Positions 7,450-16,821 are shown, counted from the stretch's first letter. The stretch: DNA of 64,000 bases from Spirabiliibacterium pneumoniae (GCF_014884995.1 NZ_JABMII010000010.1:1-64000); one strand, 5' to 3'. Made by a program: numbers and translations. Notes: generated by a model not told the origin, from the letters alone.

Positions 7450-9300
7450 TCATCCTGCTAGGCAAATATATTGAAAGGCGACATTGCGCGGGCGGGTTTC
7501 GTTGGCTGTTTTTACTACAAGGCTTGCATCAAAGTTGATTGCACCTCCTAAAGACATTGATGAGTCATTAATTACCGCGCCACCCCACTTTTCTGATCCC
7601 AATTTGTCAATCTTCTTAAACACTCCGCTTGCACCATATATTACTGGTGAGTATCCTTTGTCACCTGGACGAACTGATAACGTCCCTGCTATATTTTGCA
7701 TCGCAAAATTTTGGAAAGACAAAATATTACGTCCTCGATCTGCTCCACGACCATTATCCCAACCGCGGATAAATTCTCCGCGTAAGTCAGGCAATTTATT
7801 GTTTGGATATTTCTTAGCTAATTCTGGGTAAGTTTTTGGATTAAAACTTTGGCCATTCATAGCTAAAAATCCTGTTGGCACATCGCCTTTAGGGTATGGA
7901 ATAGGGATGCCTACCATAAATTCAGCAGAAATAAAGCGTGTCCAATTTGAAAATCTTGAGTTACTAAAATTCGTTCTTAGCCAAAACTCTGTGTCTTTTC
8001 CCTCTATGTGAGGGAAATAAACATCCGCATTTGTACCAGCTCCACTTAAGAACATACCTACGCCATAATTGTATGCATTAGGTGGCACCTTTCCGCCATT
8101 GACAGAGTACACTGTGCTATAAGAGTATGAATTCCCAGTGTCAACTGATTGGGATGAGTCTCCTCTAAATGCTGTGCTTAGTTTTGAACCATTTTCTGTT
8201 TCAAATTCTTTAGCCTTTAATGTTGTTCTTAAATCTGTTTTTGATTTATGTGGTCTATCACCTTGGAAATAAATCGTATTAGAACTATCTTCCCACCAAA
8301 AGCCGTCCACATTACCTGAAGATGAAGGATTGGAGGTATCATCGCCTTCATAGTTGAAGATGTACATATTATTATTGGTTGAAATAGGCGTATTCAATAC
8401 AGTGGCCGTATTAGTGGCAAGCAATGCGCGTGTACTACCTGAATAGAGCGCAACACCTTTACCACCATCACCGCGTAAATCTAGCCAGCCATTTGCGCCA
8501 TCGGCAGGATAAATATCACGCACTTTTAAATTTGCTTTAATGTCTACATCACCCGTGATGCTACCACCCGTATTGGGTACATTATCAAGGCTGTCCACAC
8601 GCTCCCATTTACCGATATTCTTACCATCTTTTATGACGCGCGAGAAAATCCTGTTGGTGTAATATTCAAATACAAGTTGTTTAGCAAAATTAGTATTATC
8701 ACCTTGAATAGACATCACCAACATATCAAACGCTGAAGGCGTCGGCTCGTTCTTCATTGTGTGCGCGTTGGCTGTTTTACGATAAAATCCTGGTTCGCGA
8801 ATATCATTAAGATCAGCACCATTGGATAAGATTTTTTGGTCAAATTTCCATGTTTCTGCCTCAAGTTTGCTAACTCGAACGCCAACAGCATTGGCGGTAC
8901 TGATTCCTTGCGTGCCACGGTCATAAGCTGTCTTCGCTGCCGCACTGGTCGCTACGGTATCACTAGAGGGTGAGTTAATAGCATTAGATTTTTTACTATT
9001 GGGAATGTAGTTACCCAGATTACGTGTAAGGCTGTCAATAAACCCTTTGAGGGTGAATCCTTGCTTGGCGGTGAGCGCCTTGCTGTTGTCGTTGGTAGTG
9101 AGATCGTCGACGAGTTGAACTCTACCTACCTGTTTAGTCGTCGCAGGTTTTTCAAGCTCTTTTTTAAGATACGTTGTACGGTTAGCGAGCTGTTTTGCCT
9201 GTTTGTTGCTGATACCATCAGCACCGCCTACAACAGGGTCGTTTTCCTCAATTTGGTAGATGCCTTCTTCCCATTTGGACTGTTCTTTTAAATTTGCCAT
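7450..9300 (-). CDS. tail fibre protein with C-terminal collar domain
   Basis: The 616-residue fibre starts with a conserved attachment-like region (MANLKEQSKWEEGIYQIEEN) and has internal segments such as ATSAAAKTAYDRG, common in Stf-type fibres. It ends with a phage tail-collar domain (PIPYPKGDVPTGFLAMNG and LPDLRGEFIRGWDNGRG) and a short tip ending in FQYICLAG. It would recognise the host surface. The DNA is more AT-rich than the neighbouring baseplate genes, a common sign of fibre exchange. There is only one fibre gene and no invertase, so the Mu G-segment switching system is absent. Confidence 0.88.
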   Translation of the reverse strand: MANLKEQSKWEEGIYQIEENDPVVGGADGISNKQAKQLANRTTYLKKELEKPATTKQVGRVQLVDDLTTNDNSKALTAKQGFTLKGFIDSLTRNLGNYIPNSKKSNAINSPSSDTVATSAAAKTAYDRGTQGISTANAVGVRVSKLEAETWKFDQKILSNGADLNDIREPGFYRKTANAHTMKNEPTPSAFDMLVMSIQGDNTNFAKQLVFEYYTNRIFSRVIKDGKNIGKWERVDSLDNVPNTGGSITGDVDIKANLKVRDIYPADGANGWLDLRGDGGKGVALYSGSTRALLATNTATVLNTPISTNNNMYIFNYEGDDTSNPSSSGNVDGFWWEDSSNTIYFQGDRPHKSKTDLRTTLKAKEFETENGSKLSTAFRGDSSQSVDTGNSYSYSTVYSVNGGKVPPNAYNYGVGMFLSGAGTNADVYFPHIEGKDTEFWLRTNFSNSRFSNWTRFISAEFMVGIPIPYPKGDVPTGFLAMNGQSFNPKTYPELAKKYPNNKLPDLRGEFIRGWDNGRGADRGRNILSFQNFAMQNIAGTLSVRPGDKGYSPVIYGASGVFKKIDKLGSEKWGGAVINDSSMSLGGAINFDASLVVKTANETRPRNVAFQYICLAG

Positions 9301-9316
9301 AGTAAACCCTCGTTAA

Positions 9317-9886
9317 TTACACCGAACCGTGGTTATAAGCCCCGTTATAGGTCGCTTTATTGTTGTAGAGAAGCGGTGCAGACTTATAATCCAACACCGC
9401 TAAAACACAGCGTGCAGGCGCAAAGTTAAGTAACACTTTGCGTATCTCAAGTGCTTGCTCATTGGTGATAGGCCGCGTGAGCTTTATGGCATAACATGCC
9501 CAACGTTCACCTTGTGGAATACGCACGACATTTTGATTGGAATCATAATTACGTGCTCTTAAGCCTTCATCAATTTCAATCTCACCAAAACCTAAACGGC
9601 GGAGTACTTCACGAATAGCCCACGGTGTGCCTTTGTAGCGATGAAGCTGCACAGCATTGCGGATAAGTGCGGTTTTCGAGCTTTGACTATCTGCCACAAA
9701 CATGCCGTCATAGCCTGTCACACTCCATTTTTCAGCCAGCAAGTCGATAAAATCATCGTCCAGTAGCTCCACCAATGTGGTCATGATTTGTTGCTTTTCT
9801 TGCATGGATAAACGCGTACCCAGCTCCGCTAGTGCGGTGAAGGATACGTCTTTCTCAATCACGGCGGGGTAGGTTAATTTAGCCAT
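9317..9886 (-). CDS. baseplate/tail protein I (P2 gpI-like)
   Basis: The 189-residue protein matches the P2 gpI family in length and motifs (LLDDDFIDLLAEKWSVTGYDG and HRYKGTPWAIREVLRRLGFG). gpI sits at the baseplate edge and helps connect gpJ and the fibre. The gene overlaps the end of gpJ by 8 bases and precedes the fibre gene, the P2 order J-I-H. Confidence 0.9.
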   Translation of the reverse strand: MAKLTYPAVIEKDVSFTALAELGTRLSMQEKQQIMTTLVELLDDDFIDLLAEKWSVTGYDGMFVADSQSSKTALIRNAVQLHRYKGTPWAIREVLRRLGFGEIEIDEGLRARNYDSNQNVVRIPQGERWACYAIKLTRPITNEQALEIRKVLLNFAPARCVLAVLDYKSAPLLYNNKATYNGAYNHGSV

Positions 9887-10985
9887 CTTGACGCTCTCCT
9901 GCGACAGTAATGGTGACTTTCGTACAGTTTGCCCACTCGGTCGGTTGGATCACCATTTTGCTCGGTTGACGGATAACAACATCGTAAACACCTTCCACCC
10001 TTAAAACCTGCATCAGTGCGCTAGGCACAACATCAAGCCCAAGCCGCTTGGTGCGTTTTGCCAAGTAATCAAGCAGCGCATCGCGGGCTTTGGTTTTTAC
10101 AATATCTTCACGGTAGCCGTCCAGTAACGTCAGCTCTGCCACAATTTGATAGGCCCGCACAATCGGCTCTTTAACCGTCACCACATCACACAAAGGCCGA
10201 CGGTGCTCTGGGCTAAGGTAAGCAGTGATGTCGTTTTTCAGCCGTAAATCGGGCACACCGGTAACGGTGAGTGGATAGATATTGACCTTGCCACCGCCAC
10301 CGTTGATGACTTGCACGTCTACAATAGCTTGCGATACCGCACGGGTGTGGTACTGGTATGCAGCAATTGAACCACAAGTCGAAAATGCCTCTGGTGCTGC
10401 TAAAATACGCTCACGGTAGGCTTCATCATCCTCACTGGCAATGCCACCCGAGGTGACGTCAATATTGGCGACAGTCACCGTTTTATCGGTATTTAAACGG
10501 CTTTTTAACTGCTTCACACGGCCAATTTCCCAGTTATTGCCAATGTTTCCTGTCAAATTGGCTTGTGCCTCAATTTCCACGTAATTAATCAGTGGAGTGA
10601 TCACATCATCCGTCAAGGTGGAGAAATACAACTCAGGCGTGACTGCCACCTGCGTACCTTTGGGGATAAGTATGCTGTCGTGCGCTTCACTCACAGAAAA
10701 CCGCAACACGCAGCGCGCGGCTTTATCCCGCAGGCGATAACACCCAAAAGGCTCGCCACACAAATCCAGTGCTAAATCAGTGGCAAATTGCGGAAAGGTT
10801 TGCAAAAAGGCCTCATTGATACCTTTGCGAATAAGCAGTTCACGGTAAGCATAAGTTTGAATAATCAACCGCTCTATGTGTGCAGGCTGCAAGGTTTTGC
10901 CTGTGCGTTGCTCATAGTCCGCAATACTGTCGGCGAGGATTTTTTTCACATTGTCGTGAACAATTTTAACGTCTTGTTTTTTCAT
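9879..10985 (-). CDS. baseplate assembly protein J (P2 gpJ-like)
   Basis: The 368-residue protein belongs to the baseplate J family (wedge component). Typical features are the mid-protein SGGIASEDDEAYRERILAAPEAFSTCGS and the downstream YQYHTRAVSQAIVDVQVINGGGG. The start overlaps the gpW stop by 4 bases (ATGA), which indicates translational coupling. It contributes to the wedge around the tail tip that opens on DNA injection. Confidence 0.93.
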   Translation of the reverse strand: MKKQDVKIVHDNVKKILADSIADYEQRTGKTLQPAHIERLIIQTYAYRELLIRKGINEAFLQTFPQFATDLALDLCGEPFGCYRLRDKAARCVLRFSVSEAHDSILIPKGTQVAVTPELYFSTLTDDVITPLINYVEIEAQANLTGNIGNNWEIGRVKQLKSRLNTDKTVTVANIDVTSGGIASEDDEAYRERILAAPEAFSTCGSIAAYQYHTRAVSQAIVDVQVINGGGGKVNIYPLTVTGVPDLRLKNDITAYLSPEHRRPLCDVVTVKEPIVRAYQIVAELTLLDGYREDIVKTKARDALLDYLAKRTKRLGLDVVPSALMQVLRVEGVYDVVIRQPSKMVIQPTEWANCTKVTITVAGERQDG

Positions 10986-11350
10986 ACGTTGACCGCCGTT
11001 TGATAAATTTCACGATAGACATCGTCTTGCAAATACCACATCACCGTCAGCGTAAAGTGCGGTGCAAGGCCTGCAACACTCACGCGCTCAATCACAATGC
11101 GTTTCTCCCACGCATTCAGTGCCGTGGTGATTTCTCGCACCATATTAGGAATCGCAATATCCTCTGGTTGGTCAAGGTAACGCACATGATCACTGCCAAA
11201 TTCAGGGCGCAAAATATCGCTGCCTTTAATGGTGGTTAAAATGGTGGCAACGCATTGGTGAATATCATCCACCCCTTGCACCACGCTGACGTTGTCCGTC
11301 TGTGGGGCAAGTTGCCAATGGGTGGTGAGTGTATTAACTGGTGTCTTCAT
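10982..11350 (-). CDS. baseplate assembly protein W (P2 gpW / T4 gp25-like)
   Basis: The 122-residue protein has the GPW/gp25 pattern: DIHQCVATILTTIKGSDILRPEFGSD followed by an amphipathic region and IERVSVAG. It is a small conserved wedge protein. Its ATG at 11350 is only 7 bases downstream of a -10-like TACACT (minus strand), so transcripts from this putative late promoter would be leaderless or nearly so. In read-through RNA, an AAGGG-containing arm just before the ATG is locked in a hairpin. Confidence 0.88.
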   Translation of the reverse strand: MKTPVNTLTTHWQLAPQTDNVSVVQGVDDIHQCVATILTTIKGSDILRPEFGSDHVRYLDQPEDIAIPNMVREITTALNAWEKRIVIERVSVAGLAPHFTLTVMWYLQDDVYREIYQTAVNV

Positions 11351-11401
11351 ACCCTTGAGTGTACAAGGGTGGAGGGGAAATTGATTTTAAAGTGGTTTAA
11401 A
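11351..11401 (-). promoter_or_regulatory. putative Mor/C-dependent late promoter for W-J-I-fibre, with overlapping hairpin
   Basis: The palindrome-like TTTAAA-N4-TTTAAA lies at 11386-11401. After exactly 22 bp comes the -10-like TACACT (minus strand) at 11358-11363. The -10 hexamer is exactly the loop of a perfect 7-bp hairpin (ACCCTTG at 11351-11357 and CAAGGGT at 11364-11370). The flanks GATTTTAAA and TTTAAAGA are shared with the sites at 17326 and 22722. Confidence 0.75.
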
Positions 11402-11403
11402 GA

Positions 11404-11955
11404 TTATTTATCAGGCGTTGGCCCACGTGCGTGAGTGTGTTTATCAAGTACTACGCCATTGGAGCTCACACGTGGTGCATCAACAGACGTGTTGGATGTG
11501 ATAGCATCAGTCACGCTCAAACTGCCGTTAATGGTCGTATTACCATTAATTGTGGTGGTTGCAGAGACCACTGCCGTGGCGGCAGTTACGGTCACCTGGC
11601 CTGGTGTGTTGACGACCACCTCGCCTGTGTTGCGGTTATGGGAGATTACGGTGCCATTACTGAATTTTTTCATCCACATGGCATTGCTCGAGGTGGGTGT
11701 GGGGTCTTGCTCGTTGTAAATCGTACCGAGCACACAACCGCCTTCACCGTGAGCATCGAGTAGCAATGCTGCCAGCTCACCTACATCAGGCAAGCAATAA
11801 AATTGATTGCCGCCCGCATTCAATGTTAAAAAAGGCAACCAATCGGTTTGCAAATCATCGAGGGCGGGAATGGTGCACCGCACTTTGTGTTTGGCAACGT
11901 CGAGTGCTGAAACAATCCCCACTTGAAAAGTTGCACCAAAATTATGGGTTTGCAT
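11404..11955 (-). CDS. baseplate spike protein V (P2 gpV-like)
   Basis: The 183-residue protein has the OB-fold N-terminal part (QVGIVSALDVAKHKVRCTIP), a Thr/Asn-rich beta-helix segment (NTPGQVTVTAATAVVSATTTINGNTTING), and the iron-binding HxH tip motif in DKHTHARG near the C-terminus. It pierces the outer membrane. The ATG at 11955 is preferred over one six codons upstream because GGAG lies correctly before it. It overlaps the end of gpD by 14 bases. Confidence 0.9.
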   Translation of the reverse strand: MQTHNFGATFQVGIVSALDVAKHKVRCTIPALDDLQTDWLPFLTLNAGGNQFYCLPDVGELAALLLDAHGEGGCVLGTIYNEQDPTPTSSNAMWMKKFSNGTVISHNRNTGEVVVNTPGQVTVTAATAVVSATTTINGNTTINGSLSVTDAITSNTSVDAPRVSSNGVVLDKHTHARGPTPDK

Positions 11956-13006
11956 GAGAAGCCTCCATGGCAAGGGTGGTTAAATCATCAGGCATAAATT
12001 CTAGCATTCGTACCTCAAGCTCGGTGGTGTAGCCGGCACTTTTGGAGAAAGTGTGGCGTGATGACTTGATTAAATATTTCCCCGAAAACACGCCAAGATT
12101 ACGTAGCAAGATGGTGCTACCTGCCACCAATTTCGGATTGCCTAGCACGGTGATGTCACCTGCTTGTTGGTCTTCATTTTGTTCAGCTAGTGCAGCGTCA
12201 GCTTTGGCATCCAGTTGCTCTTGGGTTTCACCTCGGCTGACAATGCGCAAGGTATCGCCACTGGCCTCACGCGATTGAGCCATATTACCACGGCGTTTTT
12301 TCGCCTTTTTGCGCTGCTTTAACACCTTTTTGCCATTGACATCATAGCCTTTGATTTCAACAGCCTTGGCTGTATCTTTAATGCGATCACGCAGGCGCAA
12401 TGCCATCACATCGTGCTCATTTAACTCCACCACAGGCGGGGTTTGCCCCAATTGTGTTTTGGCGGTAAAGACCAACTGATTGCCGACAATTTTAAAGCTG
12501 TGGTGATATTCTTTTGCTAATCGTGTCAAAAACTCCACATCCCGCTCTTGATATTGGGTGATGCGCTTTATCGGGATAGCTTTAATTTCCCCGACAACCT
12601 TTAATTTCAACCGTGCAGCGACACTGGCGACCACTTGCGCCAGTGTCGTATTCTCATACGCTTTGGGCTTTAATGTGCGGTAGTTTTTACTGATGCCACT
12701 GCTCAAAGCACGCAACGTAATCGTAGCGGGCAACGCCTCATATTCCACCTCGTCAATCTCAAATGCGCCGATATCGGTCAACGCCTCGCCTTTGTAGCCA
12801 ATGGCAGCGCGCAGCTTATCACCTTGGGTTGGAAACCACTGGCGGATCCACTTACCTTGGCGATCTTCAAAGGTCACCGTTAGCTCATCACTTTGCCCTT
12901 CTAAATAGTCGGTGTAAGACAGCTCAATCAAATCAGGCTCAATGTCAGTGGTAATATTGGTTTTTTCATAAAAGAGTGAAAAATCGGGCACCGGCACATT
13001 AGTCAT
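11942..13006 (-). CDS. tail hub protein (P2 gpD-like, late control D family)
   Basis: The 354-residue protein matches the phage late control D family, structurally the central tail hub that binds the spike (T4 gp27-like). Motifs include LIELSYTDYLEGQSDELTVTFEDRQGKW near the N-terminus and KAKAYENTTLAQVVASVAARLKL-like content in the middle (YENTTLAQVVASVAARL). Despite the family name, activation of late transcription by this protein is not expected. It overlaps the gpX stop by 8 bases in the P2 order U-X-D. Confidence 0.92.
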   Translation of the reverse strand: MTNVPVPDFSLFYEKTNITTDIEPDLIELSYTDYLEGQSDELTVTFEDRQGKWIRQWFPTQGDKLRAAIGYKGEALTDIGAFEIDEVEYEALPATITLRALSSGISKNYRTLKPKAYENTTLAQVVASVAARLKLKVVGEIKAIPIKRITQYQERDVEFLTRLAKEYHHSFKIVGNQLVFTAKTQLGQTPPVVELNEHDVMALRLRDRIKDTAKAVEIKGYDVNGKKVLKQRKKAKKRRGNMAQSREASGDTLRIVSRGETQEQLDAKADAALAEQNEDQQAGDITVLGNPKLVAGSTILLRNLGVFSGKYLIKSSRHTFSKSAGYTTELEVRMLEFMPDDLTTLAMEASHANP

Positions 13007-13229
13007 CTTGCCCCCTTAGCCATGGTGGCATTGCTTGGTTTTGTGTTGGTTTGGCCGCCAACACAGGAATGTACACCTCAACACCAGTGGGCAGCACCTC
13101 GCAAAAGCTTAGCTGTGGGTTGGCGTCCATAATGCGGACATATTCAGTGCCGTCGCCATAGTAGTAATAAGCCAGCGAATCCCAGCGTTCCCCTTGTTTG
13201 ACGATATGCTTAAGCACGGTCTGTGTCAT
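12999..13229 (-). CDS. tail protein X (P2 gpX-like, LysM-type)
   Basis: The 76-residue protein starts MTQTVLKHIVKQGERWDSLAY and has the LysM-like pattern of gpX (DSLAYYYYGDGTEYVRIMDANPQ and VLPTGVEVYIP). The family is needed for tail assembly in P2. The ATG at 13229 is chosen because of the strong RBS GAGGAGGTG; the longer frame to 13259 lacks one. It overlaps gpU. Confidence 0.9.
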   Translation of the reverse strand: MTQTVLKHIVKQGERWDSLAYYYYGDGTEYVRIMDANPQLSFCEVLPTGVEVYIPVLAAKPTQNQAMPPWLRGQDD

Positions 13230-14139
13230 CGCGCACCTCCTCATCGTTACGCAACGCAATCCACGCGGTCATACTCGACACGCTGGGTGCGAGGTTATTG
13301 ATTTGCTCGGCAGCGTCACTCACGCCTTGTGAAAGACTTGGAAACCAGCTGTCCATGCTGTTATGCTGATTGGCGTGAATGTCTTGATAAACGCCGTTCA
13401 AATCACGATAAATTGCCTGTGTCTGACTGCTAAAATCTGCCAATACACTGAGCGCATCGTGCAATGGCGTGAGCGCAGGGGAAAGTGCGGTGATATTAGC
13501 AAAATGACCGACTGTGCGCTCAAGCCCCGATAACGCCTGCGGCAAATAGCCAAGCGCTTGACGTGGGTTGGATGTAAACTGGCGCATAATCGACACCGCA
13601 TTTTGCACCTCATCAAAGGCGCGCTTGCCGCGATTATAGAGCGACACACCTTGGCTGACAGCCTGCTTGGCCGCGCTGAGGCTGTTGTGTAAACCCGATG
13701 GCAGCAACGAGCCCAAAATGCTGTTGCTACCCACTTGCAATGCCGCACCCAGCAAGCCTGTGTCCACCTCGCCAATATATTCTTTCAAACTTAGGCTAAT
13801 TTCACGGCACAGCACATTGCCTGTCGCGTCGGTGAACAAAGTGGTGGAGACTAAATCGGTGATCACAAAATGCCCTTTAACGCTGCCTTCCCCCCACACC
13901 AAGGCGAGGGCTTGCTGTTGTGCTTTGGCATTCACGAGGGCTTGCCATCGGCTTGCCACGTTGCCGACTTGATAGTGCAGCCGTGCGGCAAAGCTCAGCT
14001 CTGTTAAGCCTTCACCAGTGGCTTGCAAGTGTGGTTTGCCGCGTAATACAGCATGCTCTGCAAAGCTCGCACTTTGCGTTTCCGTAAATTCTGTAACATC
14101 GATTGGCTCAAGGGCCACATCGCCGAGTAAACAATACAT
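13210..14139 (-). CDS. tail protein U (P2 gpU-like) with C-terminal extension
   Basis: The first 130 residues match the P2 gpU family (MYCLLGDVALEPIDV, LTELSFAARLHYQVGN, LVWGEGSVKGHFVITDL). The 309-residue total is about twice the usual length; the second half is a mostly helical, low-complexity segment with no family that I recognise. The start overlaps the tape-measure stop (TAATG). In P2-like phages gpU follows the tape measure and acts in tail completion. Confidence 0.88.
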   Translation of the reverse strand: MYCLLGDVALEPIDVTEFTETQSASFAEHAVLRGKPHLQATGEGLTELSFAARLHYQVGNVASRWQALVNAKAQQQALALVWGEGSVKGHFVITDLVSTTLFTDATGNVLCREISLSLKEYIGEVDTGLLGAALQVGSNSILGSLLPSGLHNSLSAAKQAVSQGVSLYNRGKRAFDEVQNAVSIMRQFTSNPRQALGYLPQALSGLERTVGHFANITALSPALTPLHDALSVLADFSSQTQAIYRDLNGVYQDIHANQHNSMDSWFPSLSQGVSDAAEQINNLAPSVSSMTAWIALRNDEEVRDDTDRA

Positions 14140-16571
14140 TAGTAGGCTCTCCGTGCACGTTGATCGAATACGCGATTTAACAGGCGTTCAAACTCCGTTA
14201 AACTAATGTTTAAGCCTTGTTTAATCTCACTTAGCAGCCCTTCACGCTGTGCGCTTGGTGGTACATTAATGGTAGGGCTAAAATGCACCACCACGCCTGT
14301 TTCATGCGGCACTGCTTGAGCTGGGTTGCGCTGGGCAAACGTCTCGCGCAAGGATTGGAGCTTACGCTGGCGTTTAGGTTTTTGCCGTTGTGCAGTAGAT
14401 GACAACGCGGTTGCTTTTTTCGGCGGTTGACGTTGCGCAGGTGATGACAACGCGCTTGGCTTTTTCGTTGCATGGCTTGGTTGGATCATGCGCAGGGCCG
14501 ATTGGCCAAATTGCATCGCCCCGCCAACCAAGCGGTCAAGGTTGCCAACGCCTAAGCGTGCAGTGGTGGCTTTATCCAGCACATATTCTCCCTTGTGCAC
14601 CACGCCTGCAGGCTCGTGTTGGCCACCGTCGCCTGTATAACCCCCACGGGCAAAGCCGCGCACGGGCACACTTTGAGCAAGTGCAGTGGCACTAGCAATA
14701 CTTCTTTGGGCATTTTCAATGGAAACTTGTGATTCTACAGCAAAGCCCAGTTTGCCCTTAACCCAGTCTACCGCGCCGCCAATGGCGTTTTTCACGGCGG
14801 TGAAGGCACTCATCACGCCGTCGGCGAATTTGCTCATCAGTGATGCGCCAAATTCACTGAAGCTTGACGGCAAGTCAAACCCAAACCAGCGCAACACACT
14901 GGCAAAGGCTTTATAAAACAGCCCCAACGGTGACCAATCTAAAATGGTTTTGGTGATATTACCGATGCCACTGTTGAAAAAGGTTTTAATATTTTCCCAA
15001 AGGGTAGAGAAAAAGCCTTTAATAGGTTCCCAGTATTTGTATATGAGAAACGCGGCAACGGCAATTCCTGTTATGATAAGTCCAATGGGGTTCATTAACA
15101 TTGCGCGGCCAACAAACAGCAGAGCTTTGCCTGCCATAAGGAGGCCTTTCACTAGAGCCCCACCAAGTATTTTACCCAATGCCAGCGTGGATTGTGATAA
15201 TCCCCAGATAAGTTTTGTTCCCACTTTAAGCAGTTTTAAACCACCACCAAGTGCAACTTTTACACCAAGAAATGATGTAATCAACGCAGATCCAGCTGTG
15301 CTAGCAGCTATTGTTACACCCACCAACGATGCCAGACTGGCACCGATAGTCACAATGCCTTCAATGATCCATGGATTATTTTGCAAAAAATTGGCTGTCC
15401 AATAAATAACAGGCTTGATAGCGTTGACCAACTTATTCAATGGTGGTAAAAAGGCTTTACCAACCGTAATGCCAATTTCAGTAAAGCTATTTTTGAGTAG
15501 TTGTAAGTTGTTGGCTGTAGTGTTACTACGGTTTTCAAACTCGCGTTGCATTGAGCCCATATATTTAAAATTTCCAGAAGCGTCCTTTTCTGCGAGTAAA
15601 TCTAACTGGCGGTTATATTCAGCTTGGTTTTGTGCGAGCAACATCACATCATCAGCATATTGACGACCAAACATTTTGGATAGCAGTGGGTATTGTTGAT
15701 CTTTTGGTAGCGTTTTCACTTTTTTAATGAAGTCTGTGATCGCCCCCTGCGCATCTTTATTCATTGCTTGTGCGAATTTTTTCGGAGTAAGTCCAAGCAT
15801 AGCGAGCTCTTTAGCGTGTTTCCCCGCTTTGAGATCGGCAAACGAGGCGGTCATTCCCTTAATCGCCTGCGCTGCAAGTTCAGGTGCTTTACCCATTGAC
15901 AAAAAGGTTGAACCTAGTGCAGCGGCTTGGTTTTCGCTTAGACCCAGCATTCTCGTGTCAGATCCAGCTCGTGCAATGACATTGACAATATCTGCCGCTT
16001 TAGCATTGGCATTATCAGAGAGGTGGTTGATGGCATCACCAAATTGTGCCATTTCAGTGATAGGTTTTCCCAAAACATTTGCCATGGTAGCCATAGCCTC
16101 ACCAGCATCACCTGCCGCCATATCAAACGCCACCCCCATTTTGGCAGCATCTTCAGCGTAGCCAATTAAATTCTCCCGTGCTAAACCAGCCTGACCACCC
16201 GCAGCCACAATGGCGGCAATTTCTTCCCCCGCCATTGGGATTTTGCGCGTTAAGTTGAGAATGTCTTGCTCCATCTCCTTAAACTGTGTGGGGGTGTCAA
16301 AATTGACTACCTTTTTGACATCTGCCATAGCACTTTCAAACTCAATAGCAGGCGCAGAAAGCCCTTTTAAAGCTCCCACAGCTGCACCAACACCCGTAGT
16401 GATTGAGCCCACGCCCAATGCGGTGAGCTTGGCAAAGTGCCCCATTTTTTGGGTAGTTGTTTGGGTTTCATCGCGCAAAATTTTTAATGATCTTCCAACA
16501 CGTTTCACGCCTGCAATTGCACCACCTACACTTGCACCAATGAGCAATGCAATTGAAAGATTACTTGACAT
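14139..16571 (-). CDS. tail tape-measure protein (TP901-type)
   Basis: The 810-residue protein has the TP901 tape-measure core near the N-terminus (FESAMADVKKVVNFDTPTQ, MAGEEIAAIVAAGGQAG, LPKDQQYPLLSKMFG), several hydrophobic stretches in the middle (residues about 390-520), and a Lys/Gln-rich C-terminus. A short duplicated segment, ALSSPAQRQPPKK / ALSSTAQRQKPK, lies near residue 710-735. The protein sets tail length and is ejected during infection. It lacks its usual direct neighbour: a plus-strand moron lies between it and the chaperone gene. Confidence 0.93.
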   Translation of the reverse strand: MSSNLSIALLIGASVGGAIAGVKRVGRSLKILRDETQTTTQKMGHFAKLTALGVGSITTGVGAAVGALKGLSAPAIEFESAMADVKKVVNFDTPTQFKEMEQDILNLTRKIPMAGEEIAAIVAAGGQAGLARENLIGYAEDAAKMGVAFDMAAGDAGEAMATMANVLGKPITEMAQFGDAINHLSDNANAKAADIVNVIARAGSDTRMLGLSENQAAALGSTFLSMGKAPELAAQAIKGMTASFADLKAGKHAKELAMLGLTPKKFAQAMNKDAQGAITDFIKKVKTLPKDQQYPLLSKMFGRQYADDVMLLAQNQAEYNRQLDLLAEKDASGNFKYMGSMQREFENRSNTTANNLQLLKNSFTEIGITVGKAFLPPLNKLVNAIKPVIYWTANFLQNNPWIIEGIVTIGASLASLVGVTIAASTAGSALITSFLGVKVALGGGLKLLKVGTKLIWGLSQSTLALGKILGGALVKGLLMAGKALLFVGRAMLMNPIGLIITGIAVAAFLIYKYWEPIKGFFSTLWENIKTFFNSGIGNITKTILDWSPLGLFYKAFASVLRWFGFDLPSSFSEFGASLMSKFADGVMSAFTAVKNAIGGAVDWVKGKLGFAVESQVSIENAQRSIASATALAQSVPVRGFARGGYTGDGGQHEPAGVVHKGEYVLDKATTARLGVGNLDRLVGGAMQFGQSALRMIQPSHATKKPSALSSPAQRQPPKKATALSSTAQRQKPKRQRKLQSLRETFAQRNPAQAVPHETGVVVHFSPTINVPPSAQREGLLSEIKQGLNISLTEFERLLNRVFDQRARRAY

Positions 16572-16593
16572 AATGGCATTTTCCTTGCATAAA
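16565..16593 (+). promoter_or_regulatory. sigma-70-like promoter of the plus-strand moron
   Basis: TTGACA at 16565-16570 matches the -35 consensus perfectly. CATAAA at 16588-16593 follows after 17 bp. The start would be near 16600, about 20 bases before the ATG. The -35 overlaps the start codon of the tape-measure gene on the other strand. Confidence 0.72.
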
Positions 16594-16621
16594 TAGGGTT
16601 AAATTAATATAGGAGACCACT

Positions 16622-16804
16622 ATGAAATTAAGTACCGCACTTTTGGTTTTGATATTTGGCTTCATTTTGTTGCCTCTTGTGGGTTTTATTTTGTGGTTTT
16701 TCGGGTCGCTTTATTATGATCTCTACACAGCAGCATCAATAGAGACACTTGTGTTGGGAATAATGCTTGGTGGCATGATTGGCTTTTATCTCTGCCGAAA
16801 ATAA
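16622..16804 (+). CDS. small two-helix membrane protein (moron)
   Basis: The 60-residue protein has two hydrophobic helices (about residues 6-30 and 40-56) and ends in CRK. An RBS AGGAG lies 6 bases before the ATG. It has its own consensus-like promoter and a strong terminator and runs opposite to the tail genes it interrupts. That is the layout of a moron, a lysogeny-expressed gene. Small membrane morons often alter the envelope or block superinfection, but the function here is unknown. No homologue is recognised. Confidence 0.72.
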   Translation: MKLSTALLVLIFGFILLPLVGFILWFFGSLYYDLYTAASIETLVLGIMLGGMIGFYLCRK

Positions 16805-16821
16805 CGCCAACAATGACAAAT

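Noticed and set aside
7450-9300. Invertible fibre segment as in Mu (gin/G)
   Set aside because: No invertase gene, no second fibre set and no inverted crossover sites seen.
11431-11763. Plus-strand frames of 94-110 codons opposite gpV
   Set aside because: Antisense of a conserved baseplate gene; no RBS or conserved motif.
14944-16596. Plus-strand frames opposite the tape-measure gene
   Set aside because: They mirror the Ala-rich coding strand; no RBS, and the only supported plus-strand gene there begins at 16622.
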